DNA from: Mallotus nudiflorus
Lineage: Eukaryota; Streptophyta; Magnoliopsida; Malpighiales; Euphorbiaceae
DNA length: 64,000 bases
Reading direction: 5' to 3'
Assembly (NCBI GenBank): GCA_947683625.1
Contig: CANTUR010001085.1
Coordinates: forward strand, 248,001 to 312,000
Every line of letters starts with the position of its first letter. Position 1 is the first letter of the stretch. The position numbers were made by a program, and so were the translations under genes. Below the pieces are notes generated by a model. It had not been told where the DNA came from, searched no databases, and saw only the letters and a list, made by a program, of their open reading frames with translations. Shown here piece by piece: positions 63,539 through 64,000 of this stretch.

Positions 63539-64000
63539 TGAAGAATTCAAGCTAATTAGCTTAATTTCCTATTCTGAAATTAATTAGCTTGAATTGGACG
63601 AATTTGGAAGTTGTTTTTTTTTATTCATATTTTGGAGTCAATAAGGAAGATTCAAGAAGATTCTAGAAGATGTGAGAAGATTCAAGAATATTCCAAGTCA
63701 AAGTCAACAAGTCAAAGTCATAGTCAAATAGTCAACAAGTCAAAGTCAATGGTCAATGGTCAACATATGACATGGCATGTGACATGGCATGCTTTAATGC
63801 TTAGTTGTCATGAGTTGTCATTTTGCTTAGTTGTCATGAATTGTAATGAGTTGTCAATTTTGACTTTTCAAAGATGAGTTGTCATTAGTTGTCATTAGTT
63901 GTCCTATTTTAAAGGAAATCTCCTTAATTAAGGATTTTCCTATATAGGTATCTTTAGGAATAAGGAATAGAACCTTTTCCTTTAAGGATTAGGTTGTTTA
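63367..64000 (+). repeat. 3' LTR of element B (first 634 bp; continues beyond window)
   Basis: It matches the 5' LTR over 633 of 634 aligned positions. The one difference is an extra C near 63529, which changes the end of the tail frame. The TATA box, U5 end and right target-site duplication lie outside the window. Confidence 0.95.

Larger units (their letters stand above)
57107..64000 (+). mobile_element. Ty3/gypsy LTR retrotransposon B, CRM-like chromovirus, 3' end cut by window
   Basis: The order is 5' LTR (57107-58107), PBS (58111), leader, gag, protease, reverse transcriptase, RNase H, integrase, polypurine tract (63353-63366) and 3' LTR (63367 on). Integrase after RNase H defines Ty3/gypsy. 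A single ancestral gag-pol frame, the DGGS protease motif, a GPF module and a basic GPMTRSK tail running into the LTR fit, as far as I know the families, the CRM chromovirus clade rather than Tekay, Reina or Athila. The internal region is 5,259 bp; full size should be about 7.26 kb if the 3' LTR is also about 1,001 bp. Six apparent single-base frameshifts break the coding frame. Confidence 0.93.

Overview
This window looks like a plant (probably eudicot) centromere or its immediate edge. Two things show this. Positions 1-54,864 are one uninterrupted, head-to-tail satellite array. It is followed directly by nested LTR retrotransposons, whose gag-pol most resembles, from family knowledge, the CRM (centromeric) lineage of Ty3/gypsy chromoviruses. 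There is no cellular gene, tRNA, rRNA or CRISPR array. I cannot name the species or match the satellite to a published family.

Layout. (1) 1-54,864: higher-order satellite with a period of 1,860 bp. There are 29 complete units and one partial unit, each built of 11 diverged monomers of 157-194 bp (mean 169). Adjacent 1,860-bp units are almost identical. Within one unit the 11 monomers fall by eye into four types (D, C, A, B), in the order D-C-A-B-C, D-C-A-B/C, A-B/C. This suggests a pentamer that was duplicated, had B and C fused by deletion, and then had its last pair duplicated. One unit carries a unique 181-bp CAA/GGA-rich insert (9387-9567), and the segment after it (to about 14.6 kb) is crowded with single-base indels. 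(2) 54,865-56,256: LTR, primer-binding site and leader of a retrotransposon (element A), abutting the satellite. (3) 56,257-57,106: a 5'-truncated LTR, primer-binding site, leader and possible first gag codons of a second element (B'). (4) 57,107-64,000: a nearly complete Ty3/gypsy element (B) with 5' LTR, PBS, leader, gag, protease, reverse transcriptase, RNase H, integrase, polypurine tract and the first 634 bp of the 3' LTR. It appears to be inserted into B'.

How the parts work together. Element B reads as one ancestral gag-pol frame with six apparent single-base frameshifts, so this copy should not make a working polyprotein. Yet its two LTRs differ by only one base over the 634 bp that can be compared. 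Either the insertion is very young and was moved by proteins from another copy, or some indels are sequencing errors. The integrase frame runs 56 codons into the 3' LTR and carries a basic GPMTRSK tail, as I recall for centromere-targeted CRM elements. A near-homogeneous satellite, nucleosome-scale monomers, short dyads and a CRM-like element side by side support a functional centromere. That is an inference: nothing in the sequence alone proves CENH3 binding.
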